Part shown: positions 62,413 through 64,000 of the stretch, in pieces
Numbering within the stretch: position 1 is the stretch's first letter
Layout of the letters: every line of letters starts with the position of its first letter
From: Pseudisothecium myosuroides
Lineage: Eukaryota; Streptophyta; Bryopsida; Hypnales; Lembophyllaceae
Length of the DNA: 64,000 bases
Assembly: GCA_951799445.1 (NCBI GenBank)
Contig: OX637287.1
Location: 47,459,724-47,523,723, forward strand
Direction: 5' to 3'
Made by a program: the position numbers and the translations under genes
Notes under the pieces: model-generated
What the model was told of the DNA's origin: nothing
Database searches by the model: none
Seen by the model: only the letters and a program-made list of their open reading frames with translations

Positions 62413-62633
62413 CACTTCAAGAGAAAGGGGTGTTTTAAGTGAGTTTTTAAGTATAGTCCTAGAGATAAGATTATAAGTAATGCCTTTAAGGAGATTTTCA
62501 ACAAAATTTTATTAGAAATCCATGTGTTTTTAGTAAAATTTTGCTAAAAATCTCCTTAAAGATCATCACTTATTATCTTATATCTAGGACTATACTTAAA
62601 AACTCACTTAGAACATCCCTTTCTCTTGTAGTG
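62413..62633. mobile_element. CACTA-like foldback MITE, 221 bp
   Basis: Long inverted arms of about 105 bp start CACTTCAAGAGAAAGG and (reverse complement) CACTACAAGAGAAAGG and share GTGAGTTTTTAAGTATAGTC. Flanking triplets ATC and ATT are near-identical. The transcript would form a near-continuous hairpin. Confidence 0.75.
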
Positions 62634-62733
62634 ATTAAAGTTTGGGCCTAAAATGTGCAAAATTTCTAGTCACAGGTACCTGCCCCAAATTGCTATGTTG
62701 CTAAAAATAGCAAGCTGGTCCTTCAAGGGTTAA

Positions 62734-64000
62734 ATGGGCGTTTTATGGACCGCTTACCTTACTCTATAAGGTAAGAATATCCAAATGTAACAGGATTTGT
62801 TTATTGACACCTAGAATAAGCTCTAAAGTAACGCGCACGTGGATTCAATGTTAACAAATGAGTTTACATGAATGTGTCACAATAAAGGGGGCGGGTTTTG
62901 CGTTGGCCAATAAAATGAGCATGATACAAGTTTACGGTCTATTTCTTTTGGGTGTTTCTGTGTCCACTTTTGTATTAGTCTACAATCCATAGTAGGTGCA
63001 TCTACACACTTATTTCCCCAAATACTTGTTATTGATTCATACAAGCTTGAAAAAGTACGAAACCAATTTTGATGGTTTTCTAAACCATTTCTTAACAAGC
63101 GCACATCATTTTATTCTCTAGCTAGCCTCAAGATATGCAAATCTTGAATAAGAGCGTGTTGCCATGCATTATCCTACTGGACCTTCAGAGCTTGGAGGGG
63201 GATGGTATGGTGCATCAGAGGTAGAGAGCAGCGATCCCAAAACTAGCTAAATTTCGCTCGGTTGCTACTTAATTTTTCATGCCCTCAGTGTAAATTTTAA
63301 AAAAAATCTTTCCAAAATGAACATTTGGCTAAAAACCTTGAACCAGTTTTGAGATCATTGGTGGAGAGGAAGACTAGTAGCTTTCCATTGCAGAATCAGA
63401 ATCAGAGGCCGGGCTGGATGTGCCTCTCGGATTTGAGGCTGAGTTGACTTAGTTTATTTATTAAACTGACCATCTAAGTTTGCGACAAGGCCTGTATCAA
63501 GTTTTTTTGGTTGTGTAGTTAAAAAAAAGGGCCTCCGATTGACCCTCCGGCCCCTCCAAGTCTACAATCTCAGTTTACAAGGCCCGGAGGCTTGAGGGCT
63601 GGCTGGATGCCAAATTGGACTCTTTTCTTCGATGGAGCCTTCCCGGATGGTTAGTTCCTGGACCTCCAATGGCCCCTATGGCAACTGGCTCTGTGGGAGG
63701 CAAACCATTCTTGATCACCACCCCATTGTGGATATATAGGTTGTTCTCTTTCCGTGAAGGAGGAGATGAACAGTTATTAAATACAGTGCGATTCCTGAGA
63801 TAGTTGTGGCGCATTTTGATTGGCTACAAGACTCTCAATATTGCAATCATTCCTTGGTCGATTTTGTTTTTAGCCCACGGTTAGAAATAGCAAGCCCTAT
63901 ATCACTGTTATGGGAGGAACATAATCTTCCACTGAAAAATTCACAGTAACTATGTTTTGCGGGAAAAAATCCGAAAAATTATGGAAACCATTTGCAATCT
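62734..64000. other. no confident gene
   Basis: A plus-strand frame at about 63615-63803 (LVPGPPMAPMATGSVGGKPF, then a hydrophobic WIYRLFSF) has protein-like composition in a more GC-rich patch but no recognised family or splice partners. It could be a fragment of a gene extending past the window. Confidence 0.3.

Larger units (their letters stand above)
59018..62733. mobile_element. composite TTAA-family element, 3.7 kb
   Basis: The left end TTAACCCCTAAAGGATCAAT and right end CTGGTCCTTCAAGGGTTAA are inverted repeats extending about 75 bp (shared GCTATTTTTAGCAACATAG and GGGCAGGTA). Another family end in the same style (AACTTTAGGGATTAA) lies at about 60330-60344. The inside contains a second inverted repeat (about 60610-60770 against 61590-61910), so it is nested rather than a single clean insertion. 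No transposase frame seen. Confidence 0.55.

Overview
The window is nuclear DNA of a land plant. The evidence is a 13-exon gene with GT-AG introns that matches the plant OWL1/DNAJC11 J-protein, plant-style polycistronic C/D-box snoRNAs behind a telo-box, and MITEs of plant type (Tourist, Stowaway, CACTA and Mutator-like). The sequence is AT-rich and gene-sparse and carries many decayed transposon fragments. I cannot name the species; a large repeat-rich non-model plant genome fits.

Layout. 1-7.3 kb: a 94-bp tandem repeat built on a CAAAGCTTCGCCGTC core, an unrecognised 178-codon ORF (2357-2893), a GC-rich minisatellite (4.8-5.2 kb), a 79-bp tandem array (6.4-6.95 kb) and CATCCA-rich simple sequence. 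8.2-11.2 kb: exon pieces, all on the minus strand, of a broken PP2A scaffold (A) subunit gene and of a GH30 galactanase-like gene, which looks like captured or decayed gene sequence. 12.4-14.0 kb: a plus-strand cluster of about eight C/D-box snoRNAs, including two U14 copies and several candidates with antisense to neighbouring sites in 18S and 25S rRNA. 14.5-20 kb: AT-rich transposon remains. 20.1-27.9 kb: one minus-strand gene in at least eight exons, open for about 1,888 codons, of unknown family, with weak transposase-like features and a huge Asn/Ser/Lys-rich last exon. 28.9-29.7 kb: an unassigned 267-codon exon. 30.4-35.4 kb: the complete OWL1/DNAJC11 homologue. 35.9 kb to the end: nested transposons and foldbacks plus degenerate gene scraps (an LRR pseudogene, an aspartic-protease-like scrap, tRNA-like sequences).

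Three points stand out: the snoRNA cluster, whose antisense elements fall in two small rRNA neighbourhoods; the intact multi-exon gene at 20-28 kb; and a family of elements bounded by TTAA-CCCCTAAAGG...CCTTTAGGGG-TTAA, the terminal organisation of piggyBac-type transposons. At 40-42 kb an element with an 8-bp target duplication sits inside a small Mutator-like MITE, and an unoccupied copy of that MITE lies 10 kb away. rRNA and protein-family matches are from memory, not from database searches.
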